Notes under the pieces: model-generated
The model's database searches: none
What the model was told of the DNA's origin: nothing
The model's input: the letters and a program-made list of their open reading frames with translations, nothing else
Shown here: positions 8,595 to 16,438 of the stretch, one piece after another
How positions within the stretch are numbered: the first letter of the stretch is position 1
How the letters are laid out: the number at the start of each line of letters is the position of its first letter
Origin: Verrucomicrobiota bacterium
GTDB taxonomy: Bacteria; Verrucomicrobiota; Verrucomicrobiia; Limisphaerales; UBA8199
Length of the DNA: 46,405 nucleotides
NCBI GenBank assembly: GCA_003176045.1
Contig: PSRM01000076.1
Location: 1 to 46,405 of the forward strand
Direction of reading: 5' to 3'
Program-made: the position numbers and the translations under genes

Positions 8595-9071
8595 GGTTTT
8601 ATGCGGCTTTGGCGTCCATGCCCGGGTGTCGCCGCCGGGCAAATCAGGCTGGATCAAACCGGGCGTGGTTTGCCGGGCAGGTTGAGTGCTCTGAGGCAAA
8701 AACGGTTTCCGAAAAGCCTCAATGAAGTCGTAACCGCCTTCGAAATCGGCTCGGCAGTCTTTGTCGGTTTTGCCGAGCAAACCGGCCTCGATCATGCTGA
8801 AGACGATCTCTCCAAAATCGCCGCACGAGCGCACGCCCCACTCCTCCAGGAGCATCAGTGCCATCGGTCCATACTGGGCGAGCATATAATCCCGAAGCCC
8901 TTTGAGCAGTTCCTGGCCACTCACATGGCGGCTGCGGCCACGGCGGCCGCGGCCCAATGTATCTTGAGTGTAGTCGAGCCCTTTGCGGACCAGCCAGTAG
9001 GCTTCGGGATCGTACCGGTTGTCTTTAGCTCGAATTCGTTTTATCGCTTCCTCGAACTCCGTTTCGTACAT
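8592..9071 (-). CDS. Minf_1886 family protein
   Basis: This 159-residue soluble protein matches my memory of the Minf_1886 family, short proteins found in Verrucomicrobia and Planctomycetes. It has the N-terminal FEEAIKRIRAKDNRYDPEAY, then WLVRKGLDYTQ, LLKGLRDYMLAQYGPMA and WGVRSCGDFGEIVFSMIEAG. The C-terminal 30 residues are Pro-rich and probably disordered. The function is unknown. The ATG at 9071 sits directly before the conserved region. It is 140 bp upstream of the M16 peptidase gene on the same strand, so the two may share a transcript, although a repeat hairpin lies between them. Confidence 0.9.
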   Translation of the reverse strand: MYETEFEEAIKRIRAKDNRYDPEAYWLVRKGLDYTQDTLGRGRRGRSRHVSGQELLKGLRDYMLAQYGPMALMLLEEWGVRSCGDFGEIVFSMIEAGLLGKTDKDCRADFEGGYDFIEAFRKPFLPQSTQPARQTTPGLIQPDLPGGDTRAWTPKPHKT

Positions 9072-9144
9072 AGTTATGCTCTGGATTCTTTCCGCGTGTG
9101 GCCGGAGCGCGGACAGTTTTTATCCGCGGCAAACATTCGCCGGC

Positions 9145-9276
9145 CTATGGTTTCGCTCGTTCGACAATCTGCTCTCGTGGATGTGCGGCACGCCACGTCT
9201 TAACCGCCCAGCCGACCAGCAATAAAGTCAGAACGATGCAGAGAACCAATTGCTCCTGCTTGGTCAATCGGCCCAC
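9145..9276 (-). CDS. Tiny single-pass membrane protein
   Basis: From a GTG at 9276 the frame encodes 43 residues: VGRLTKQEQ, one hydrophobic helix (LVLCIVLTLLLVGWAV) and a basic tail KTWRAAHPRE. The same frame is open to 9438, but that part is encoded by the CAAAGACGCAA-type repeat and by low-complexity DNA, so I exclude it. A TTG at 9267 (before TKQEQ) is another possible start. It may be a small inner-membrane protein. The family is not recognised and the call rests only on the clean charged/hydrophobic/basic pattern and its position just before the Minf_1886 gene. Confidence 0.45.
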   Translation of the reverse strand: MGRLTKQEQLVLCIVLTLLLVGWAVKTWRAAHPREQIVERAKP

Positions 9277-9529
9277 GCAAAGCAATATAGACGCGATTTG
9301 CGTCGGCGACAATGGTGGAAATGGCCCGGAGGGGAACGGCTTAGCGCAAAGACGCAAGGAAGCAAAGGCGCAGAAAGGCAGCCGGAAAAAGGACGGAAAG
9401 ATCGAAGCCAGATCACAAGACGAGGAGGGGAAAGGCATTTAAATCGGCTCAGATTGCCGGAGATCAAACTGGAGATCCCGGTCGCGAGGCTGTACGAGCG
9501 GACACGGGTGGGGCGGTTGAGGAAGTGAC
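9277..9529. other. Spacer with CAAAGACGCAA-type repeat
   Basis: This 253-bp spacer contains a copy of the GCGCAAAGACGCAAGGAAGC-type sequence (about 9339-9377), which also occurs as an inverted pair at 16293-16429. Nothing else is recognisable apart from the presumed promoter region of the tiny membrane protein. Confidence 0.5.
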
Positions 9530-12406
9530 TTACGGTTTTACTTCCGCTTCGCGCGGGGGGAACTCGAAGGTGATTTTGCCAGTCTCGTCCATGACCAGGT
9601 AGGCGGGGAAGGGACGGCCGGCTTTTGAGATGAAGTTCTTGAGCAGGCCGGTGCGGCTCTCGGCCAGTAACTTCGCCGCTTCGGCCCGGTCAATGGGCTG
9701 TTGGAGAATGACTTTGTTGATCTTGAATTTGCAGGGGCGCTTGTCGGCCTGCGATTTCTCGCAGATGTAGGCGGCATCGGTTTCGAAAACTTTGCTGCCG
9801 CACTTAGGACACTTACCAACGGATTCCTGGCCGGTGAAATCCAGTTTAACTACAGGAGCTTTAGTCCCCTGCTCTGCCGTGGCGCCGGCCTTTTTTGCGC
9901 GCGGGGGCCTGGGCTCGAATTCAAATCCGACCGCGCCATCCTTGATGACCAGGAACGCTTTGAACGGGCGGCCTTTCTTGGAAATGAATTTGGGTAGCAA
10001 GTCTGTTTTGCCTGTGGCCAAAAGCTTTTCCATTTGCGCGCGCTCGATGGGTTGCTGGAGAATGATCTTGCCGGAGCGGCGAAAATCGCAGGCGCGCTTC
10101 TGGCCGAGGGTATTCTCGCAGACGTAGTGCATTGCGGTCTCAAAAATCCGGCCGCCGCATTTCGGACATTTTCCCACCGGTTGCTGGCCGGTAAAATCAA
10201 TGGCTTCAGCCCCTGGCTGGCCTTCCTGAGTGTCCTGGCCAAAGTCGAATTCGAGTTTGTTTTCAGCATTCAGGCGCAGCACGGCCGCAAAAGGACGGCC
10301 TGCTTTGCTGCGGAATCCCTGGAGCGGGCCGACCAGTTTTTCCGTGATCAGCTTTTCCACCTCTTCGGCTTCGAGGAGTCGCCCGGACATAATCTTCCAA
10401 ATAGAAAAGTCGCATTTGACGCACTGATAGGCCTTGTAGCGTTCGTGAACTTCGCCGCCGCATTTGGGACATGGTGTTTTAAGCACTCCGAAATCACCGG
10501 GGATAGTATCCAACTCAAAGCGCTTGGCCCGGTCCACAATGTGCCGGGTGATATCGGCGATGCCGCTCATGAACTCGTCGCGGCTTTTCTCACGGTGTTC
10601 GACCTGGCGCAACTGATACTCCCAGTCGCCGGTCAACTCAGGTTTGGTCAACTCTGGAACGCCCAGCCCATTGAGCAACTCCATCAAGGAGAACGCCTTT
10701 CCCGTGACGTGCAACTCCTTGCCTTGACGCACCAGATATTGCTCATAAACGAGACCGTCAATAATTGCCGCCCGCGTGGCCGGGGTGCCCAGGCCCTTTT
10801 GGCTCATCGCTTCACGCAATTCGTCGTCTTCGACTAATTTGCCGGCGCCTTCCATGGCGCTCAGCAGAGTGGCCTCAGTGAAACGCGGAGGAGGCTTTGT
10901 CTGGCTTTGTTTCACTTCCACGTTGGTCGTTTGGACCGGTTCGTTTGGTTTCACGGGCGCCAGGGTAGGTGTGCCCTCGTCCTCCGCTTCCCGGCCATAA
11001 ACAGCCATCCAACCAGGCGTCACCAGCACCCGGCCAACACTTTTGAAGGGCTCCGCTTCTACCCGGGTGATGCGAGTGGTTTCGAGGATCTCCGCCGCGG
11101 GATAAAACACAGCCAAAAAGCGCTTTGTGACAAGGTCGTAGAGCTTCTGCTCGGCCTCGGTTAGATGCCGGGCCGGTTCCGTAGTGGGAATGATCGCGAA
11201 ATGGTCGGAGATTTTGGCGTTGTTGAAGATGCGTTTGTTGGGTTTGACCCAGTCATTTTTGAGGATGGTTTCGGCAAAAGGCTTGTAAGGAGTTCCCGTC
11301 AGCATTTCAAGCGTACTCCGAACAGTTGGCCCGTAATCCTCCGGCAGTGCTCGCGAATCGGTTCGGGGATAAGTCAGCACCTTGTGCCGCTCATAAAGTG
11401 TCTGCGCCAATTTGAGTGTGGCCGAGGCGCTGAACCCGAAGCGGCCATTGGCTTCACGTTGCAGAAGCGTCAGGTCATACAAAGGCGGCGATAGTTTGGT
11501 GGTGGGTTTGCTCTCCTCGGTGACGATGCCTGGTTTCCCGAGGCATTTTGTCCGGATGGCTTCTGCTTTGGCCGCCTCCCATAGCCGCTCGGGCTTCAGG
11601 TCCACGTCCCCGTCCTTTTCGGGCCGGACGAATTTTTCGTCGAACCACTTGCCGATGTATTCGTCAGGAGCGAGGACGCCCTCGTCGGTGCGAGCCGCTT
11701 TTTGCGCGCTGTCCCCCGCTCCGGTCTTAAACGTGCCGATCACCTCCCAATAGTCGCGCGAGACAAACTTGCGGATCCGATGCTCGCGCTCGACCACAAT
11801 CGCCAGGGTCGGGGTTTGCACGCGGCCAACGGTCGTCTTGAAGAATCCGCCGGATTTCGAATTGAACGCGGTCATCGCGCGAGTCCCATTGATGCCCACC
11901 AACCAATCCGCTTCAGCGCGGCTCACGGCCGCATCCGCCAGCGGCAGCATGTCCGCATCCTCGCGCAGACGCCCGAACCCGTCTCGAATGGCGGCTGGCG
12001 TCATGGATTGAAGCCACAGCCGCTTGATTCTTTGTTTTGCCTTGGAGAATCGAGCAATGTTGCGGAAGATCAATTCCCCTTCCCTTCCAGCGTCGCAGGC
12101 ATTGATCAGCGTGTCCACGTCTTTGCGTTTGATTAATTTGGTCAAAAGTTTCAGTCGCGATTCGGTCTTTTCGATCGGCTGGACCTCAAAATGGGGCGGG
12201 ATGACCGGCAGATTCGAAAAGGACCACTTTCCTTTGGCCGCTTCCACGCCGGGCGGAAGAGTCAACTCCAGCAAGTGGCCGATGGCGGACGAAAGCACGT
12301 AATTGTCGCTTTCAAAGTAATCGTCTTGTTTCTTGAATCCCCCCAGTGCTTTGGCGATGTCGCTGGCTACCGAAGGTTTTTCTGCGATTATTAGAGCTTT
12401 TCCCAT
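9530..12406 (-). CDS. topB: Type IA DNA topoisomerase (topoisomerase III-like) with triple C-terminal zinc/Crpt repeats
   Basis: This 958-residue enzyme relaxes or decatenates DNA by cutting one strand. Residues 1-150 form the Toprim domain (LIIAEKPSVA, catalytic DAGREGE at 105-111). The active tyrosine is in LTYPRTDSR (Y346), and the central domain has GRVQTPTLAIVV. Bacterial TopB is usually near 650 residues; the extra 300 here are three similar blocks, each with a CPKC...C..C-type zinc site and an LL..FISKAGRPF.AYL segment (topoisomerase C-terminal repeat, as in Chlamydial and Bacteroidetes enzymes). The ATG at 12406 starts the canonical sequence. The tail probably adds single-strand DNA or protein contacts. 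Family certain; TopB rather than another type IA name is likely. Confidence 0.95.
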   Translation of the reverse strand: MGKALIIAEKPSVASDIAKALGGFKKQDDYFESDNYVLSSAIGHLLELTLPPGVEAAKGKWSFSNLPVIPPHFEVQPIEKTESRLKLLTKLIKRKDVDTLINACDAGREGELIFRNIARFSKAKQRIKRLWLQSMTPAAIRDGFGRLREDADMLPLADAAVSRAEADWLVGINGTRAMTAFNSKSGGFFKTTVGRVQTPTLAIVVEREHRIRKFVSRDYWEVIGTFKTGAGDSAQKAARTDEGVLAPDEYIGKWFDEKFVRPEKDGDVDLKPERLWEAAKAEAIRTKCLGKPGIVTEESKPTTKLSPPLYDLTLLQREANGRFGFSASATLKLAQTLYERHKVLTYPRTDSRALPEDYGPTVRSTLEMLTGTPYKPFAETILKNDWVKPNKRIFNNAKISDHFAIIPTTEPARHLTEAEQKLYDLVTKRFLAVFYPAAEILETTRITRVEAEPFKSVGRVLVTPGWMAVYGREAEDEGTPTLAPVKPNEPVQTTNVEVKQSQTKPPPRFTEATLLSAMEGAGKLVEDDELREAMSQKGLGTPATRAAIIDGLVYEQYLVRQGKELHVTGKAFSLMELLNGLGVPELTKPELTGDWEYQLRQVEHREKSRDEFMSGIADITRHIVDRAKRFELDTIPGDFGVLKTPCPKCGGEVHERYKAYQCVKCDFSIWKIMSGRLLEAEEVEKLITEKLVGPLQGFRSKAGRPFAAVLRLNAENKLEFDFGQDTQEGQPGAEAIDFTGQQPVGKCPKCGGRIFETAMHYVCENTLGQKRACDFRRSGKIILQQPIERAQMEKLLATGKTDLLPKFISKKGRPFKAFLVIKDGAVGFEFEPRPPRAKKAGATAEQGTKAPVVKLDFTGQESVGKCPKCGSKVFETDAAYICEKSQADKRPCKFKINKVILQQPIDRAEAAKLLAESRTGLLKNFISKAGRPFPAYLVMDETGKITFEFPPREAEVKP

Positions 12407-12723
12407 TCGCTATGTGCGATTGTTATTTGCGATTTTCGATTTTGCGCTTCAACTCGTTGCATTTGCTTTTACTCACTCTCCTGCTACAACGCAAATCTCC
12501 GCTTTTCGCGAACATGGCCTAAGTTGCCAAAGCTGTCAAAAGAATGTAGCAGGTGATTTGCAAATTCGAACCATCGTAGCCTATTCACGTTCGCAGGTTG
12601 GAAACGTGCGAGACAGCAGATTTGGAAATCTGCGCTACGCCTGGCTTGCCCGAAGCTGTCAAAGGATTGTGCTTGTAAATTGACGTACGTTCGGTAAACT
12701 GGGGGCAGCACTCTCAAGAAGTT
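12407..12723. other. Divergent spacer with small repeats
   Basis: This 317-bp region lies between two divergent genes and should hold both promoters. It has degenerate GCGATTG/CGATTTT heptamers (12415-12450), the direct repeat AAGCTGTCAAA (about 12530 and 12652), and a perfect hairpin GCAGATTT-GG-AAATCTGC (about 12615-12632). No convincing -35/-10 pair was found by eye. Confidence 0.55.
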
Positions 12724-15700
12724 ATGACGTTTAGACTGCAGGCAGCCCTGACGGGCACCATGCTGGCTGGCTTGCAGTACGCAAGCGCCACCACAACAAT
12801 CACCAACACGCGGCCCGAAATCGCCTGGATGGCATCGCTTTGGGAGGCCGACAGCATCCAGATCTCGCCGCTGGCAGACGCTCAGTACCCGCAGTATGGG
12901 ACCAGCTATTGGCAATATATTTTTCCCCATAATAACATCTCGAGCGACGGCGACATCCATAATGACATGGGGCTCGATTCCTCTGGGACCGGGAGCACGA
13001 ACAACAACGCGGGGGAGTCACCCATCATTGCTGAGGTTATCAATGCGACGTCCTCGCAACTCAGTTATCTGGGGTCAGAAAGTGGCCACTTGGAGAAAAC
13101 TCGCGGCATCTTCCGGTTCTACACAGAACACCCTGCGGAACGCCATTTTGAGCTGCACCCAGTCACGGAAACCTACATGAACAACGCCGGCTCGTGGGTT
13201 CTGGACGTGAATTATCGCCCGAACATTACCACCGTGCCCGAGGGATCCTCCCACGCAACCAGCACGTATCAGGACCTCCTTAATGGCACAGAAACCATGA
13301 CGGCGCAGGTGATGGCAGATAACACCAACGTGGTTCTTACCTACCCAAGCCCGAGTGTGAATTACGTGCAATACGACGGTGTAGCCCTGTCCGGACTTTT
13401 GAGCGATTCCGTCAGCCTCTACTTCTGGTTTCAGCCAAATCTGGTGCCGACGGCGACCGTTCGCTGCCGGTTGCTGACCAATACGCCGGCGGCCACGGCT
13501 GCAACCGGCCTGACGACCAACATGGCAGTCACCGTGAACGCGCTCACCCGGACAGACATGTTGATCGTTTCGAACCAGGTGGCTGCCCTTTCGGCAAACC
13601 AAAGCAGCACATTCATGCGGCCAGTGGAGTTCATCACCCTATCGGTGACCGGGCCTTCGGGAGTGCCCTATCTCTACGTAACTCCCTCGGGAGGTATCTC
13701 AAGCACTGGCCTGGTGGGCGGACCCTTCACTCCTTCGGGCCAAGCATTTACCCTGAATAACATCGGCTCCAGCTCCTTAACCTGGACCGCTACAAATGCG
13801 GCCAACTGGCTTTCAATAACGCCCACAGCCGGCACGCTGGCTGCCGGGGCAACCACCAATGTCGTGGCCACCTTCAACGCCAACGCAAGCAACTTGTCTT
13901 CGAATTCGTATTCGGATGTTATTGCCTTCGCCAATACTTCGAACGGAAATGGCAACCTCAACGTGCCTGTGAGCCTTGTGGTAACCGGAGCGCCTTTGCA
14001 AAGAATCCAGACGGTGTTCATGATACTGATGGAAAACCATAATTGGTCTTCGATCCTCGGCAGCTCTTCCGCTCCATACATCAATAATACGGTCCTGCCC
14101 ATGGCCTCCCATGCGGAGCAGTATTACAACCCGCCGGGGCTGCATCCGAGCCTACCCAACTATTTGTGGCTGGAAGCAGGAACCAACTTCGGCATCACGT
14201 CTGACTTGCTGCCTGCTTCAGCTCACCAAAACACGACCAACCATTTCGTGTCCCTGTTGGCGCGGGCGGGAATTTCCTGGCGCTCTTACCAGGAGGACAT
14301 TTGCGGATGTAATTGCCCGCTCTCAAACACGAACCTTTATGTTCCGCGCCACGAGCCGATGGTCTATTTCGACGATATAACGAACACGAACAACGCCAAT
14401 TCTGCCTCGTGCATTGCCAATGTGCGTCCCTATACACAATTGGCCGGCGATCTTTCAAGCAACCTGGTGGCCCGCTACAACTTCATCACGCCCAACCTCT
14501 GCGATGACATGCACAACAGCAGCGGCTGCGCCACGACGGATGAAGTCAAGAATGGTGATACGTGGCTGGCCAACAATTTGCCCGCGATCCTTGCCTCGGC
14601 AGCCTACAGCAACAACGGGGCGGTGTTCATCACCTGGGATGAGGCCGGAAGCGGCGATGGCCCGATCGGAATGATCGTGCTTTCGCCATTGGCCAAAGCA
14701 GGCGGTTACTCGAACAACATCCCTTACTCGCACAGCTCCACGCTGCGCACGCTCGAGGAAATCTTTAATGTAGGTCCGATGCTGGGCGATGCGGCAAACG
14801 CGACGGATCTGAGTGATCTCTTTAGCCTTGCCCCCGGCAGTGTAGGCCAGCTCGCCGTAAGCCCGGCTACGGGTCTGGCTTCGACCGGCCCCACTGGCGG
14901 GCCTTTTGCGCCCAGCGGCCAGGTTTATGCACTTACCAATTCCGGAGCGGCTTCATTGAACTGGACCGCAACCGATACTACTAACTGGCTGACGCTATCG
15001 CCTGCGAGCGGGACGCTGGTTGTCGGGGCGAGCGTCTCGGTGACGGCAACAATTAATGCTAACGCCAATAGCCTTGGCGCCGGCAATTATTCGGACACGA
15101 TCTCATTCAACAACCTGAGCGGTGGCTCAGGCAGCACCACGCGGGCCGCCAGCCTTACTGTAACCAACTCGAATGTTCAGAGCCCGCCGACTGTGACAAC
15201 CGGAGGTGGCAGTAACCTGACTACCAACTCCGCCACTCTAAACGGTACAGTGAATCCCAACGGCCTGGCGACGACGGCGCATTTCGACTACGGGTTGACC
15301 CCCAGCTACGGGTCAACTGCGGCAGTGGGCGGTACGCTTAACGGCAGCACCGCTCAGCCTGTCAGCGCTGGCATTTCAGGTCTAATTGCCGGAACAACCT
15401 ACCACTTTCGGCTGAGCGCCACCAACAGCCTCGGCGCTGCTAATGGCATGGACCAGACCTTCACAACCGTGAGCGCAAGCGCAGTGGTAACGACCCTGGC
15501 GGGCTGGAATGTAAGTGGACAAACCAACTACGGCCCTTCTCCAATGGCGCCAACAACAAACGCCGCAAATGTGACCGTGGCGGGTTTGACTCGCGGCTCG
15601 GGCATCGGCACCAGCGGCACTGCCGCTTTGCGGGCATGGGGCGGCAATACGTGGACGAGCAGCTCTTCAGCCAACGCTATCAGCGCAAACCAATTCGCCA

Positions 15701-16287
15701 CGTTCGGAATCTCCGCCAATAGCGGCTACACCGTCTCTTTTGATTCCATCAGCGAGTTCGATTATCGCCATTCGGCTACTGGGGGCACCAATGGATTGTT
15801 GCAATACCAAGTTGGATCGGGAGGGTTCAATAATGTTGCGACGTTTTTCTACACGAACAATACCAGCTCCGGCGCGCAACTCGGTCCGATTGATCTTTCG
15901 AGCATCTCAGCGCTTCAGAACGTTCCGGCAGGCACGAATGTTACTTTCCGAATTGTGAACTGGGGCGGCACCAGTTCTGCCGGGACCTGGTACATTTTTG
16001 ACGTGTTGAGCAACTCGGCCCCCGATCTGGCAATTAAAGGCACTATCGCACCGGTCGTAATAACCCCTCCGTTTATCACAACGTTTATCGTCAGCAATAG
16101 TAATGCGATTGTGACATTCTCTGGCAGCGCCAGTGATCCGGCTTCCGCATTCACTTTGCTCAGCGCTACCAACGCGCCTGGACCTTACTTATTCGCCAGC
16201 TCCAACATCACACAACTCTCCCCTGGCCTTTTCCAGGTCTCCGTCCCCGCAGCCTCCAGCAATCAGTTTTTCAGGGTAGAGAGGTGA
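12724..16287 (+). CDS. Giant secreted phosphoesterase with BACON-like and Fn3-like modules
   Basis: This is a 1187-residue exported protein. A short N-terminal hydrophobic stretch (residues 1-22, ending QYASA) is a weak signal peptide. Residues 23-310 are an unrecognised beta-rich module. Residues about 427-690 are a phosphoesterase/acid phosphatase-like domain (PF04185 type: VFMILMENHNWSSILG, HPSLPNYLWLEAGTNFG, FITPNLCDDMHN, FITWDEAGSGDG, SHSSTLRTLEEIF). It is flanked by two matching modules (STGLVGGPFTPSGQAFTL, WLSITP / STGPTGGPFAPSGQVYAL, WLTLSP) of BACON type. An Fn3-like module (about 820-915) and a C-terminal module follow, ending NQFFRVER. It probably hydrolyses phosphate esters or phospholipids outside the cell; the exact substrate is unknown. 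Confidence 0.88.
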   Translation: MTFRLQAALTGTMLAGLQYASATTTITNTRPEIAWMASLWEADSIQISPLADAQYPQYGTSYWQYIFPHNNISSDGDIHNDMGLDSSGTGSTNNNAGESPIIAEVINATSSQLSYLGSESGHLEKTRGIFRFYTEHPAERHFELHPVTETYMNNAGSWVLDVNYRPNITTVPEGSSHATSTYQDLLNGTETMTAQVMADNTNVVLTYPSPSVNYVQYDGVALSGLLSDSVSLYFWFQPNLVPTATVRCRLLTNTPAATAATGLTTNMAVTVNALTRTDMLIVSNQVAALSANQSSTFMRPVEFITLSVTGPSGVPYLYVTPSGGISSTGLVGGPFTPSGQAFTLNNIGSSSLTWTATNAANWLSITPTAGTLAAGATTNVVATFNANASNLSSNSYSDVIAFANTSNGNGNLNVPVSLVVTGAPLQRIQTVFMILMENHNWSSILGSSSAPYINNTVLPMASHAEQYYNPPGLHPSLPNYLWLEAGTNFGITSDLLPASAHQNTTNHFVSLLARAGISWRSYQEDICGCNCPLSNTNLYVPRHEPMVYFDDITNTNNANSASCIANVRPYTQLAGDLSSNLVARYNFITPNLCDDMHNSSGCATTDEVKNGDTWLANNLPAILASAAYSNNGAVFITWDEAGSGDGPIGMIVLSPLAKAGGYSNNIPYSHSSTLRTLEEIFNVGPMLGDAANATDLSDLFSLAPGSVGQLAVSPATGLASTGPTGGPFAPSGQVYALTNSGAASLNWTATDTTNWLTLSPASGTLVVGASVSVTATINANANSLGAGNYSDTISFNNLSGGSGSTTRAASLTVTNSNVQSPPTVTTGGGSNLTTNSATLNGTVNPNGLATTAHFDYGLTPSYGSTAAVGGTLNGSTAQPVSAGISGLIAGTTYHFRLSATNSLGAANGMDQTFTTVSASAVVTTLAGWNVSGQTNYGPSPMAPTTNAANVTVAGLTRGSGIGTSGTAALRAWGGNTWTSSSSANAISANQFATFGISANSGYTVSFDSISEFDYRHSATGGTNGLLQYQVGSGGFNNVATFFYTNNTSSGAQLGPIDLSSISALQNVPAGTNVTFRIVNWGGTSSAGTWYIFDVLSNSAPDLAIKGTIAPVVITPPFITTFIVSNSNAIVTFSGSASDPASAFTLLSATNAPGPYLFASSNITQLSPGLFQVSVPAASSNQFFRVER

Positions 16288-16292
16288 ATGAC

Positions 16293-16429
16293 TTAAGGCA
16301 AAGACGCAAACGAGAAGAAGACTAACCGCGAATGAACGCGAATAGACGCGAATGATTTCCGTGATTCGCGTACATGCGGTTGATTCGCGGTTGATTCGGT
16401 TTCTTTGCGCCTTTGCGTCTTTGCGTTAA
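16293..16429. terminator. Large inverted repeat between convergent genes (possible two-way terminator)
   Basis: The outer arms 16293-16310 and 16412-16429 (TTAASGCAAAGACGCAAA) are reverse complements with one mismatch. Inside them, a 10-bp-period run of CGCGAATGAA units (16324-16353) faces GATTCGCGGTT units on the other strand. The element fills the 151 bp between the stops of the phosphoesterase gene and acnA, so a shared terminator is a natural reading. There is no U-tract. Confidence 0.5.
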
Positions 16430-16438
16430 AATTCGGTT

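Noticed and set aside
12484..12960. 158-codon minus-strand frame at the start of the phosphoesterase gene
   Set aside because: It is antisense to a well-supported gene and partly encoded by spacer repeats.
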